This document shows positions 8,904-17,131 of a DNA stretch of 58,162 bases, piece after piece. Location of the stretch: positions 1 to 58,162 of the forward strand of contig JAJPOQ010000061.1 of assembly GCA_021232515.1 (NCBI GenBank), written 5' to 3'. This DNA is from Lentisphaeraceae bacterium. Lineage in GTDB: Bacteria; Verrucomicrobiota; Lentisphaeria; Lentisphaerales; Lentisphaeraceae. Position numbers and translations under genes: made by a program. A model generated the notes under the pieces. That model had not been told where the DNA came from and made no database searches. It saw only the letters and a program-made list of their open reading frames with translations. Within the stretch, counting starts at the first letter, position 1; the number at the start of each line of letters is the position of its first letter.

Positions 8904-9998
8904 ATGAAAGTTTTAGAGAAAATAAACGAGAATGTAGGTCAGATCACTCCTTATCAACCAGGGCGACCAATTGAAGATGTCGCTCGTGAACTTGGTTTAG
9001 ATCCTGATGGAATCATAAAACTTGCTTCGAACGAAAGTGCTCTTGGTGTTGCGCCAAGTGCTGTTGAGGTTATCAAAAACTTTGCAGAAGAAGCTTACCG
9101 TTACCCAGACGGCGGTGCTTATGCTCTTAGACAGAAAATCTGTCAAAAGTATAACATTGCCGAAGATGAAGTTATTTTTGGTTCAGGTTCAAACGAAATT
9201 CTCGTTTTCCTTGCCATGACTCTTATGGGAGAAGGAAAATCTGTTGTCGCTTCAGAAAAAGCTTTTGTGATCTACAAGATACTTTCGAAAATGACCGGGA
9301 CAAACTTTATCGAAGTTCCGATGAAGGGGCTAACTCATGATCTTGATGCGATGGCAGCTGCTATCACTCCTGAAACATCCATAGTTTTTATCTGTAACCC
9401 AAATAATCCAACTGGGACTATGGTCTCAGAAGCTGAAATAGATGCTTTCATGGATAAAGTTCCAGAAGATGTTCTCGTTGTTTTCGATGAAGCATACGCT
9501 GAGATTTGTCTCGGTGACATGCCTGATACTATGAAGTTTTTTAGAAAGGGGCGAGCTTGCCTTGTTCTTAGAACATTTTCAAAAGCTTACGGTTTAGCAG
9601 GACTTCGCGTTGGTTACGGCATAGGTCCAGCAGCTATCGTTCAAGCGTTAGAAAAACCGCGTCAACCGTTCAATACGACTCTTATTGGTCAGCTTGCAGC
9701 AGCTGCAGCATTAGATGATGATGCATTTATAAATGACTCTGTGGAGACTTATAAAGCTGGTCGTGAGTTGATAGAGAACTTCTGTAAGCAGAAGGGTTTA
9801 ACTTTTGAGCGTTCTTATGCGAATTTCATGCTTATAAAGACAGGTAATGGTAAAGACGTTACAGCTGCTCTTACAAAAGAAAGTGTTATAGTTAGACCTA
9901 TGGCACCTTACGGTTTAGATGAGTGGATCAGAGTAAGTTTTGGAAAATCTGAAGAGAATCAAAGGTTTATTGAAGCTTTAGAGAAAGTTCTTTCATAG
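8904..9998 (+). CDS. HisC-like aminotransferase in the phenylalanine cluster (class I/II, PLP)
   Basis: A 364-residue fold-type I PLP enzyme of the HisC family. It has LASNESALG at the N-terminus, the FICNPNNPTG motif, FDEAYAE with the PLP-binding Asp, RTFSKAYGLAGLRVGYG with the Schiff-base Lys, and a C-terminal IRVSFG with the substrate carboxylate Arg. By sequence it would be called histidinol-phosphate aminotransferase. Its position 4 nt after pheA, plus a second full hisC at 32952-33998, suggests this copy transaminates phenylpyruvate or prephenate. That is inference from context; HisC-family enzymes are known to overlap in substrate range. Confidence 0.85.
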   Translation: MKVLEKINENVGQITPYQPGRPIEDVARELGLDPDGIIKLASNESALGVAPSAVEVIKNFAEEAYRYPDGGAYALRQKICQKYNIAEDEVIFGSGSNEILVFLAMTLMGEGKSVVASEKAFVIYKILSKMTGTNFIEVPMKGLTHDLDAMAAAITPETSIVFICNPNNPTGTMVSEAEIDAFMDKVPEDVLVVFDEAYAEICLGDMPDTMKFFRKGRACLVLRTFSKAYGLAGLRVGYGIGPAAIVQALEKPRQPFNTTLIGQLAAAAALDDDAFINDSVETYKAGRELIENFCKQKGLTFERSYANFMLIKTGNGKDVTAALTKESVIVRPMAPYGLDEWIRVSFGKSEENQRFIEALEKVLS

Positions 9999-10022
9999 AC
10001 AATTCTGTACAGTTTCTGTGAG

Positions 10023-10100
10023 CTTTAAGATCTCGTTGCACCATATAGAGGGGAATATGGGGAGGAGGGAGGGGTTTTATGGTGCAACGAGATTCTTAAG
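10023..10100. repeat. Perfect 16-bp inverted repeat with a 32-nt G-rich loop
   Basis: Bases 10030-10045 are the exact reverse complement of 10078-10093, and the pairing extends outward with a bulge (CTT-x-AAG against CTTAAG). The loop at 10046-10077 is almost purely A/G and holds four G-runs: GGGG, GGGG, GGG and GGGG, separated by AATAT, AGGA and A. This fits the pattern of an intramolecular G-quadruplex held at the tip of a hairpin. It lies 25 nt after the aminotransferase stop in a 269-nt gap before the NifU-domain gene. There is no T-run after it, so it is not a standard intrinsic terminator. It could be a processed 3' end, a protein-binding site or a genomic repeat. Confidence 0.85.
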
Positions 10101-10267
10101 AAACCGCCATTCTTTTCCTTTTCAAGTACTGAAATATTTTTATTTCGTTGAAAATTAAAAGTTTATACAGATCTGTACATTTTGGATAAGCTCAATAAAA
10201 TGTATCATAAACCAGTGAAAGCTTTCATTCTTACGCTAAATTAGCTAAAATTTTATAAGGTTTAGAG

Positions 10268-10825
10268 ATGATATTTGTTACTCATATGGAAATTACGCCA
10301 AATCCAAATGCTCTAAAGTATGTTCTTAATGAGAGAATATTACCGAACGGTATTTGTCAGTATGATTCTGCTGAAGAAGCCAAGGATGATCTATCTAAGT
10401 CACTTTTTGCAGTTCAAGGTGTGACTTCTGTTTTCTATAGAGACAACTACGTAACGGTTTCGAAAGATCAGGAAACTGATTGGATAGATGTTGAAAACTT
10501 GATCAAAGATGAAGTTAACAACCGGATTGAAGCTGTCGAAATAGAAGCGAAAGAAGCACCAAAGCTCGATTTTGGTGAAAAAGCTGACATTATTGAAGAA
10601 ATCGATCAGATATTAGACGAAACAATTCGCCCAGGTCTAGCAATGGATGGTGGTGGTGTTGATATAGTTGATCTTTCGGACGAAATGGAACTAAGTATTC
10701 ACTATCAAGGTGCATGTGGTTCCTGCCCAAGTTCACAAACGGGAACGTTGATGGCGATTCAAAATATTCTTCAGGAACAGTTTGATCCACGAATCACGGT
10801 TAAAACTTCAAATCCACAATTTTAA
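10268..10825 (+). CDS. NifU-like iron-sulfur scaffold/carrier protein
   Basis: A 185-residue protein with two domains. Residues about 6-90 form an Nfu N-terminal domain (EITPNPNALKYVLN, FAVQGVTSVFYRDNYVTV). Residues about 105-180 form a NifU C-terminal domain with GACGSCPSSQ, whose two Cys bridge a [4Fe-4S] cluster. Such proteins pass Fe-S clusters to client enzymes. AAGG seven bases upstream supports the ATG at 10268; an ATG at 10286 would also leave an intact domain. It is followed 30 nt later by serC, with no evident functional link. Confidence 0.88.
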   Translation: MIFVTHMEITPNPNALKYVLNERILPNGICQYDSAEEAKDDLSKSLFAVQGVTSVFYRDNYVTVSKDQETDWIDVENLIKDEVNNRIEAVEIEAKEAPKLDFGEKADIIEEIDQILDETIRPGLAMDGGGVDIVDLSDEMELSIHYQGACGSCPSSQTGTLMAIQNILQEQFDPRITVKTSNPQF

Positions 10826-10855
10826 ATTACGAAAAAGATAAGGTAGATAAACCTC

Positions 10856-11968
10856 ATGAAGCCAGATGTTAAGCCAGCGAGACCCTATTTTTCTTCAGGC
10901 CCTTGTAGCAAGCGCCCAGGATACAGCTTAGACAATCTTAGAACAGACGTTTTAGGTCGTTCTCACAGATCAGCAATCGGTAAAGAAGTTCTTAAGAACA
11001 CAATCGAAAAATCAAAAGAGCTTTTAGGTCTTCCTGAAGGTTACAAACTAGGTATAGTTCCAGCATCTGATACTGGTGCAGTTGAAATGATTCTTTGGTC
11101 AGTTCTTGGTGCTAAGCCGGTTGACGTTTGTTACTGGGAGTCTTTTGGTAAAGGCTGGATGGCCGACATAACAAAAGAGCTTAAACTAGACAATGTAAAT
11201 AAGCTTGAAGCTGACTACGGTCAACTTCCAGACCTGACTCAGGTTAACCCTGATCACGACGTTGTTTTTACTTGGAATGGTACTACTTCAGGCGTAAAAG
11301 TTGACAATGCAGACTGGATCTCAGACGATCGCACAGGTTTAACTATCTGTGATGCTACTTCAGCTGTTTTCGCTATGGAAATGCCTTGGGAAAAACTAGA
11401 CGTTGTTACTTACTCTTGGCAGAAAGTTCTTGGTGGCGAAGGTGCGCATGGTGTACTTATTCTTAGTCCTAAAGCTGTTGAGCGTCTTGAGTCTTTCACT
11501 CCAGATCGTCCACTTCCAAAGATTTTCCGTCTTACTAAAGGTGGTAAATTGATCGATGGTATCTTCACTGGTGCTACAATCAATACTCCTTCTATGCTTT
11601 GTGTCGCTGACTACGCAGATGCTCTTGATTGGGTTGAAAGTGAAGGCGGTGTCGCTGGAACAATTAAACGTTCTGAAGCAAATGCTGCTGCTCTTGCAGA
11701 GTTCGTTGATTCTAAAGATTGGATCCACTTCCTTGCTAAAGACGAAAAAGTTCGTTCAAACACTTCAGTTTGTTTAACTCTTGATCTTGATGCAGATAAA
11801 GTTAAGCAGATGGTTTCACTTCTTGGTAAAGAAGGCGTTGCCTATGACATCGGCGCATACAGAGACGCTCCTGCAGGTCTTCGTATCTGGTGTGGTGCAA
11901 CTGTTGATACAGCTGATATAAAAGCTTTAACTCCGTGGCTCGAATGGGCTTATAACGAAGTTAAGTAA
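10856..11968 (+). CDS. serC: Phosphoserine aminotransferase
   Basis: A 370-residue PLP enzyme. It has [39 protein letters not shown], the WNGTTSG loop, [11 protein letters not shown] and [18 protein letters not shown] with the PLP Lys. This matches the SerC branch found in alpha-proteobacteria and archaea rather than the E. coli type. It converts 3-phosphohydroxypyruvate plus glutamate to phosphoserine. Codon use is strikingly regular and C-ending in places, as expected for a well-expressed gene. A strong terminator starts 12 nt after the stop. Confidence 0.93.
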   Translation: MKPDVKPARPYFSSGPCSKRPGYSLDNLRTDVLGRSHRSAIGKEVLKNTIEKSKELLGLPEGYKLGIVPASDTGAVEMILWSVLGAKPVDVCYWESFGKGWMADITKELKLDNVNKLEADYGQLPDLTQVNPDHDVVFTWNGTTSGVKVDNADWISDDRTGLTICDATSAVFAMEMPWEKLDVVTYSWQKVLGGEGAHGVLILSPKAVERLESFTPDRPLPKIFRLTKGGKLIDGIFTGATINTPSMLCVADYADALDWVESEGGVAGTIKRSEANAAALAEFVDSKDWIHFLAKDEKVRSNTSVCLTLDLDADKVKQMVSLLGKEGVAYDIGAYRDAPAGLRIWCGATVDTADIKALTPWLEWAYNEVK

Positions 11969-11979
11969 GTTTTACTTTG

Positions 11980-12008
11980 AGCGGCGCTTTTAAAGCGCCG
12001 CTTTTTTT
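11980..12008 (+). terminator. Intrinsic terminator after serC
   Basis: AGCGGCGC pairs with GCGCCGCT around a T/A-rich loop and is followed by seven T residues. The T-run ends exactly one base before the ATG of the next gene. Confidence 0.9.
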
Positions 12009-12374
12009 ATGACCGGTAAACTTATATTCATCTACAATGCCGATAGCGGTAAGCTAAATGCCCTAGGCGACTCACTGCATAAGTTTATTTCCCCCTCAAC
12101 TTATAAGTGTGGCCTCTGTCGATTGACTCATGGTTTCTTTAAAGAGAAAAAAGAGTGGTCAGAGTTCCTTTCTCAATTAGATCTAGACGCCAAGTTTCTC
12201 CACCGAGACGAATTAGTCGGCGACCTTTCACATTTAAAATCTTACGAAGCTCCTGTAGTTCTCTACGATCAAGGAGACTCGGTTGAAGAGTTGATCAACT
12301 CAGCTTCTTTTCAAAATATCTCAGAAATAAATAAGCTAATTAGTGCAATTCATTCGGCGTTGGCGCTATATTAA
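12009..12374 (+). CDS. Short CxxC-containing protein of unknown function
   Basis: A 121-residue soluble protein. Notable motifs are LIFIYNADSGKLNALGD at the N-terminus and YKCGLCRLTHGFF with a CxxC pair near residue 34. I recall similar small proteins in marine bacteria, often labelled hypothetical or, without good support, GTPase. A metal-binding or thioredoxin-like role is possible but not shown. The conserved N-terminus argues that the ATG at 12009 is the true start, yet it abuts the T-run of the serC terminator and has no Shine-Dalgarno sequence. Confidence 0.65.
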   Translation: MTGKLIFIYNADSGKLNALGDSLHKFISPSTYKCGLCRLTHGFFKEKKEWSEFLSQLDLDAKFLHRDELVGDLSHLKSYEAPVVLYDQGDSVEELINSASFQNISEINKLISAIHSALALY

Positions 12375-12427
12375 CCTGATTTATAACATGTTCGGGTATA
12401 CATACCCACAGAATAAAAGAGTGATGT

Positions 12428-13606
12428 ATGAGTGTAGATTTACCATTTTCAATGAATGATGATTTTTTAGGTACCTTTTCCGAAGGTCAGTGGCTTGGGC
12501 GTTGTTTCGTTCCAGAGAGTCAAAACTTTTTGGGAAAAGCAGGTCCATTACCTATATATGTGACAGATGGCAAAGTGTATTTTTTGCCAAATGCTCCGAG
12601 AACTACTTCTGAGATAATAAGTGGAGATATGGAGTCTTACTTAAGTGGAGAAAAGGTTGAGTTTTCGAGCTTAAAAGAACTATTCGAAAATTCGCTTTAT
12701 TATCAACAAGATGAAACAAAAGCTTATTTGTTGGCTCCTTGTGACCTGCAAGCTGTTAAAGCTTGTGGTGTAACCTTCGCTAGTAGTTTGATTGAACGGG
12801 TTATAGAAGAGAAGGCTGGTGGAAACCCTCATGCCGCAGAACAGATCCGTAAAGACTTGATAGGTCAAATAGGCGATGATTTAGCCGATATAGAACCGGG
12901 CTCAAAACAAAGTGAAGTCCTCAAGGCAAAGTTTCAAGAGTTGGGACTATGGTCGCAGTACTTAGAAGTTGGTATAGGACCAGATGCTGAAGTTTTCACA
13001 AAGTCTCAGGTTTTATCTTCAATTGGTTTTGGTGCTAAAGCAGGTTTGCACCCTACATCGAGTTGGAATAATCCAGAGCCAGAAGTGGTCTTAGCTGTTT
13101 CAAATACAGGTGAAGTAGTTGGCGCAACTTTGGGAAATGACGTGAACTTGCGAGATGTTGAAGGTCGTAGTGCATTGCTTCTTGGTAAAGCTAAAGATCA
13201 AAACGGTTCTTGTGTTGTCGGTCCATTGATCCGATTGTTCGATAAAACTTTCTCTATGTCAGATGTTGAGAGTGCTGAAGTTCAGGTTCGCATCTCTGGT
13301 GAAGACAAGTTTGAAGATGTTGCAGTAAGTAATATGGCTGAAATAAGTCGTTCTCCAGAAAACCTTGCTAGTCAGGTCTTAAATGATAGTCATCAATACC
13401 CAGATGGCTTTGTTTTATTTCTAGGAACTATGTTTGCTCCTATTACTGATCGTGAAGGCGAAGGAATGGGATTCACTCATAAGTATGGTGACCGCGTCGA
13501 GATCTCGACAAAGAAGTTAGGTTGTCTGGTAAACTGGATGGATGCTTCGAATAATATTCCGAAATGGGAATTTGGTATTTCCCAATTATTTCACTATTTG
13601 AGATAA
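12428..13606 (+). CDS. Fumarylacetoacetate hydrolase (FAH) family protein
   Basis: A 392-residue protein with a FAH-type C-terminal domain at about residues 170-390. Recognisable pieces are PEPEVVLAVSNTGEVVGATLGNDVNLRDVEGRS with the acidic metal ligands, and GSCVVGPLIRLFD. The N-terminal ~160 residues match those FAH enzymes that act on sugar-acid intermediates, such as 2-keto-3-deoxy-pentonate dehydratases. The family cleaves C-C bonds or dehydrates beta-keto acids with Mg2+. The substrate cannot be assigned; a role in pentose or uronic-acid breakdown would suit the glycan genes elsewhere in the window. Single gene, convergent with clpP. Confidence 0.8.
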   Translation: MSVDLPFSMNDDFLGTFSEGQWLGRCFVPESQNFLGKAGPLPIYVTDGKVYFLPNAPRTTSEIISGDMESYLSGEKVEFSSLKELFENSLYYQQDETKAYLLAPCDLQAVKACGVTFASSLIERVIEEKAGGNPHAAEQIRKDLIGQIGDDLADIEPGSKQSEVLKAKFQELGLWSQYLEVGIGPDAEVFTKSQVLSSIGFGAKAGLHPTSSWNNPEPEVVLAVSNTGEVVGATLGNDVNLRDVEGRSALLLGKAKDQNGSCVVGPLIRLFDKTFSMSDVESAEVQVRISGEDKFEDVAVSNMAEISRSPENLASQVLNDSHQYPDGFVLFLGTMFAPITDREGEGMGFTHKYGDRVEISTKKLGCLVNWMDASNNIPKWEFGISQLFHYLR

Positions 13607-13609
13607 TAA

Positions 13610-13636
13610 AAAAGGGAGGCTTTAGAAAGCCTCCCC
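13610..13636 (-). terminator. Intrinsic terminator of clpP (minus strand)
   Basis: GGGAGGCTT pairs with AAGCCTCCC around a 4-nt loop. On the minus strand the stem is followed by a T-run (the six A residues before 13614), so it terminates clpP. On the plus strand there is no T-run, so it is at best a weak stop for the FAH gene. Confidence 0.85.
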
Positions 13637-13657
13637 GAAAATCAAAATGTAGTTATT

Positions 13658-14263
13658 TTACTTAGCTTCTTTGATGCTAGTAATAACTTTTTTCACAAGA
13701 CCATACTTTGCCGCTTCTTGTGGACTCATCCAGAAGTCACGATCCGCATCGTTTGAAACTTGGTCAGCAGTCTTGCCTGTAACACCAGCAACTACTTCAT
13801 TGTAACGAACTCTAGTTTTCTCGATTTCGTCAGCAGTGATTTGAATGTCTGAAGCCGAACCACGGATACCAGTTGACGGTTGGTGAAGTAGGAAACGTGA
13901 GTTAGGAAGACTGTAGTTTTTACCTTTGTCAGCACCTAAGAAGATCATGACAGCAGCACTTGCGCACATGCCAGAAATGATAGTGATGACTGGAGCTTCG
14001 AAAAACTTAAACATGTCGTAGATCGCAAAGCCAGAGTCAGCACAACCACCAGGTGAGTTGATGTAAACTTTGATTGGATCTTTCGTTGAACGTTGGTTAA
14101 GGATAACCAATTGAGAAAATACTTTTTTCGCTAGTTCAGGAGATACTTCTTCAGAGATAATTATTGTTCTTGATTCAAAGATTTCATTTTGAAGACCAGG
14201 TGAAGAATCTTTCTTATCTTTCTCTTTGTCAGAATCGTTATCCATAGAGATATTACCAAACAT
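13658..14263 (-). CDS. clpP: ATP-dependent Clp protease proteolytic subunit
   Basis: A 201-residue serine protease subunit with the triad in the normal spacing: S102 (GMCASAA), H127 (LLHQPS) and D176 (DRDFWMS). It has the YINSPGG oxyanion strand and ends with VKKVI. It forms the barrel that degrades proteins fed by ClpX or ClpA. The sequence around the catalytic Ser is divergent from the usual GQAASM, and the N-terminus bears a charged extension rich in D, K and S. This suggests a lineage-specific or second ClpP. No clpX or tig gene is adjacent. A GGAG ribosome binding site supports the ATG. Confidence 0.93.
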   Translation of the reverse strand: MFGNISMDNDSDKEKDKKDSSPGLQNEIFESRTIIISEEVSPELAKKVFSQLVILNQRSTKDPIKVYINSPGGCADSGFAIYDMFKFFEAPVITIISGMCASAAVMIFLGADKGKNYSLPNSRFLLHQPSTGIRGSASDIQITADEIEKTRVRYNEVVAGVTGKTADQVSNDADRDFWMSPQEAAKYGLVKKVITSIKEAK

Positions 14264-14363
14264 TTAAAGCTCCTTAAGTAAGTGTAAAACGTAGAAAATT
14301 TATGATTAAATCAAGATAATGCAGAATGAATCCATTGCGAGTCTTTTTAAGATAAGATCCACG

Positions 14364-15110
14364 TTATTCATCATTGTCTTTAGATCGTGCTTGAGGGCGA
14401 GTATACCAAAACATTGCATTTTTGCGTTTTCGTAGTCGCCAAGGCATGAGGCCCAGCAGTAAAAGTTGCCAGAGTATTTGTCCTCCAGAGTACCACTTGA
14501 ACTTCCTATCAGAGGTCGTGATCGGATTTTTCGTCAGGATCGTAAATCTACCTTTTTTATTCTTCTTAGCCCACTTCTTTAAGCTTCGAGAAAATAAGAC
14601 ATCTTCAGCAGCATAAACCTTTTCACTGTATCCACCACTGCCTACGTAGGCTTCGTTAGTACAGAAGATAAATGCACCAGCGGCGACTTTGAAGGTTTGG
14701 GTGATAACCGTCCAAAATGAGACAAAGAAACTTGGTTTTGGAAATTTCACTAAAGCTCCGCCACCACAAAACTTTCCAGACTCTAGGGTGTGAAGAGCTT
14801 CTTGTATGACTTGTGGATTGACGGTTGTGTCAGCATCAAGAAAGAAAAGGTACTTCGCCTCAGGTAAAGAACGAGCACCGGCGTTCCTAGCTTTCGAGAT
14901 TTGATTAATGGGCTCAAATACAACTTTAGCTCCAAGATCGAGGGCTATAGCAGCAGTCTTATCTGTTGAGTTATTATCAACTACAACAACTTCAAATTGG
15001 TAATCAGAAAGAGAGGAAAGGGCAGTGAAGAGGGAGAAAAGAGTTTTGGGCAGTAGTTCCTCTTCATTAAAGGCTGGTATGACTATACCAACCTTCGGGA
15101 GACTGCCCAT
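14364..15110 (-). CDS. Family 2 glycosyltransferase
   Basis: A 248-residue GT-A-fold protein. It starts with VGIVIPAFNEEELLPKTL, followed by VVVDNNSTDKT (nucleotide-sugar binding), ISKARNAGA, and FFLDADTTV with the metal-binding DxD. A hydrophobic stretch lies near residues 130-150, so it may associate with the membrane. The donor and acceptor are unknown. The nearest gene on the same strand is a small lipoprotein 9 nt upstream, and no cell-envelope cluster surrounds it. Confidence 0.88.
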   Translation of the reverse strand: MGSLPKVGIVIPAFNEEELLPKTLFSLFTALSSLSDYQFEVVVVDNNSTDKTAAIALDLGAKVVFEPINQISKARNAGARSLPEAKYLFFLDADTTVNPQVIQEALHTLESGKFCGGGALVKFPKPSFFVSFWTVITQTFKVAAGAFIFCTNEAYVGSGGYSEKVYAAEDVLFSRSLKKWAKKNKKGRFTILTKNPITTSDRKFKWYSGGQILWQLLLLGLMPWRLRKRKNAMFWYTRPQARSKDNDE

Positions 15111-15119
15111 GATAAAAGC

Positions 15120-15494
15120 TTAGTCTTCTAGTTTTTTAAGAGCTCTGTCTAGCTCGATGTAAACCGAGTTTATCGCGGCTTTGTTACCGATTCCGTCAAG
15201 ACCACGTGAAGAAACTGTATACTCACAAGTATTGGCAGTTAGAGCTTCGAAAGAAACTTCAACTTCATGGTAGAACGTTTTAACAAGAAGAGTTTTATCA
15301 ACAGTGTCATTGGCGATGATTTCCCAGCGACTACCAATAGCATCAACAGCTTTTTGCCAAGCCATATCTAGAGGAACATCAGCGTGATTATATCTACTAG
15401 CATTTACAGCACAGTACTCACCAGGTTCATGAGTTATACAACCAACCATACTTACAGTCATAAACAATGTGAAGATCACTTTTGCCAAGTTCAT
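15120..15494 (-). CDS. Small putative lipoprotein, DUF3568-like
   Basis: A 124-residue protein. The open frame extends upstream to 15605, but the ATG at 15494 is preceded by AAAGGAA and begins a proper lipoprotein leader ending MVGC (lipobox Cys near residue 18), so I use that start. The rest reads as one small alpha/beta domain (LDMAWQKAVDAI...VEVSFEALTANTCEYTVSSRG). The overall pattern resembles the DUF3568 lipoproteins, a resemblance from memory. Function unknown. It lies 9 nt upstream of the glycosyltransferase and may be co-transcribed. Confidence 0.65.
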   Translation of the reverse strand: MNLAKVIFTLFMTVSMVGCITHEPGEYCAVNASRYNHADVPLDMAWQKAVDAIGSRWEIIANDTVDKTLLVKTFYHEVEVSFEALTANTCEYTVSSRGLDGIGNKAAINSVYIELDRALKKLED

Positions 15495-15618
15495 TAGTGT
15501 TCCTTTAAGGTTTTTAATTTTAGCATAAACAAAAATAAACTGAAGTAGGTGAAAGTCAATGCTTGATGTTAAGTAGATTTTATATATATTGAGACTTAAT
15601 ATCAATTATGAGTTGAGT

Positions 15619-16014
15619 ATGACGGGTTTATTAACTGAAGGATTGAATAATTGCTACTCTCTAATGTTCACTGGAGAGAGTTACCATAGTCAAGGTTGCT
15701 ACATAAAAGCGTTACTTTGTTATGAGAATTGTCGGGTAGAGGCGGAGTCTCGTATCTGTGAAAGTGTGTTCTTGCATTGTTATGTACGGGCAGCAAGAAA
15801 AGAAGCACAGGTATTATTTGTGTTGGGTTTAAGGCGTCGTGCTTTTAAGTTACTAAGGTCTTTGTTGATCAATCTTCCTACAGACTTTCATAGTTTAGAT
15901 AAACTTTTGATACTTTCTCAGTATGGCGATGTCTTATGTGAATTTTCGACTGAAAGTTCAGTTACTTTTGATAAACTGTTGGAGCGAGAGTTGAAAGAAC
16001 TTTCTATCAACTAG
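15619..16014 (+). CDS. Hypothetical helical protein
   Basis: A 131-residue protein from the ATG at 15619; a TTG at 15589 would add ten residues. The sequence is rich in Cys, Leu and Arg, and reads as several amphipathic helices (HSQGCYIKALLCYENCR, RAFKLLRSLLINLP). This looks like a degenerate TPR arrangement. I do not recognise a family. It is divergent from the small lipoprotein and 61 nt before the IMPase-family gene. Confidence 0.45.
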   Translation: MTGLLTEGLNNCYSLMFTGESYHSQGCYIKALLCYENCRVEAESRICESVFLHCYVRAARKEAQVLFVLGLRRRAFKLLRSLLINLPTDFHSLDKLLILSQYGDVLCEFSTESSVTFDKLLERELKELSIN

Positions 16015-16075
16015 CCTCGAAGAAAAATACGATACCGGTACTACTTTTAGGAATTGATCATTTTTAGAGAGTGTT

Positions 16076-17065
16076 ATGGAAGAAAAATTAGTTGAGCTTC
16101 TGAAAGAACTTGGGTGTTTAGTCAGTAGACGTTGTCAAAAAGTATTTGATAGCGACCTGTGTTTGTCTGATGAAGTAAAGGTGTCACCTGCAGATATAAT
16201 TTATCAAATAGACATCGAGGCAGAAGAAGTGATAGTTTTATTTCTTGAGCAAAGAGCTGCAGAGTTCGGGGGAATCATACTACTCGCAGAGGGGATAGGT
16301 GAAGAGGATCTTTCTATTTACCCTAAAGGTTTACCTTATGAAGAAGCAAAGGTTAAGATAATTTGTGACCCTATTGATGGATCAAGAGGTCTCATGTTTG
16401 CTAAAAGGTCGGCATTTTTCCTAGCGGCAGCGGGTTCCGCTTCAGCCATGACTTTAGGTGATATGAATAGTTCAGTGATGGTAGAAATTCCTATTCCAAA
16501 ACAAACAGAGTGGGACATCTTGAGTGCAACGCGAAAAGGTGAGTTACTTGTCGAACGAGTGGCATCAACAGGTCTTAAAGTCATAGAGACTCAAGTTTCA
16601 GCGAAACAGTCCGTAGAAGGAGGTTTCTTATCATTAGCGAAGTACTGCTATCCAGGGAAAAGAGTTATTTCAGAGATAGAAGAGTCACTTCTCAATAAGC
16701 TTTTTGTCGATAGGGAAGAGTGTTTTTTACCAGTCTTTGATGATCAATACATTTCTTCAGGTGGGCAGATGTATGAATTGATCGTTGGTCATGACTGCAT
16801 GGTTGGTGATTTTAGAGCGAGGATGTATGAGGATTTTGCTAAAAAAGGTGTGGCAAGTGGACAAGTATGCCACCCTTATGATTTAGCTGGATTATTAGTG
16901 GCCCAAAAGGCTGGAGTTATAATAACCGATGCATATGGTCACGAGTTTGATTCAACTTTGGAAATGACAAAAGCCGTTGACTGGCTCGGATATGCAAATG
17001 ATGATTTACGTCAACAGGTTGAAGCGCCTCTACTTGAATTACTTCAAGAAAAATTTGGCAAATAG
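16076..17065 (+). CDS. Inositol monophosphatase / FBPase-superfamily phosphatase
   Basis: A 329-residue metal-dependent phosphatase. It has the DPIDGSRGL core motif near residue 99, which supplies the metal-ligating Asp residues, and an acidic AEGIGEED loop before it, corresponding to the family's GEE(S/T) ligand segment. Near the C-terminus is HPYDLAGLLVAQKAGVIITD, matching the usual WDxAAG. It is longer than a typical IMPase (about 260 residues) and carries an insertion in the middle. Possible substrates include inositol phosphate, fructose bisphosphate or PAP; none can be chosen from sequence. Monocistronic. Confidence 0.78.
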   Translation: MEEKLVELLKELGCLVSRRCQKVFDSDLCLSDEVKVSPADIIYQIDIEAEEVIVLFLEQRAAEFGGIILLAEGIGEEDLSIYPKGLPYEEAKVKIICDPIDGSRGLMFAKRSAFFLAAAGSASAMTLGDMNSSVMVEIPIPKQTEWDILSATRKGELLVERVASTGLKVIETQVSAKQSVEGGFLSLAKYCYPGKRVISEIEESLLNKLFVDREECFLPVFDDQYISSGGQMYELIVGHDCMVGDFRARMYEDFAKKGVASGQVCHPYDLAGLLVAQKAGVIITDAYGHEFDSTLEMTKAVDWLGYANDDLRQQVEAPLLELLQEKFGK

Positions 17066-17072
17066 GAAAACA

Positions 17073-17123
17073 CCTCCAGAGAGTTTGATGGGGTAGGCGG
17101 AAACGACCGATTCTCTCTGAAGG
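17073..17123. repeat. Inverted repeat between convergent genes
   Basis: CCTCCAGAGAG (17073-17083) pairs with CTCTCTGAAGG (17113-17123) with one mismatch around a 29-nt loop. It sits between the convergent IMPase and universal-stress genes. It lacks a T-run, so it may be a weak bidirectional terminator or an mRNA 3' end. Confidence 0.5.
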
Positions 17124-17131
17124 TAGATTGT

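Noticed and set aside
10023..10100. Reading the G-rich hairpin as an intrinsic terminator
   Set aside because: The loop is very long and G-rich and no T-run follows the stem on either strand.
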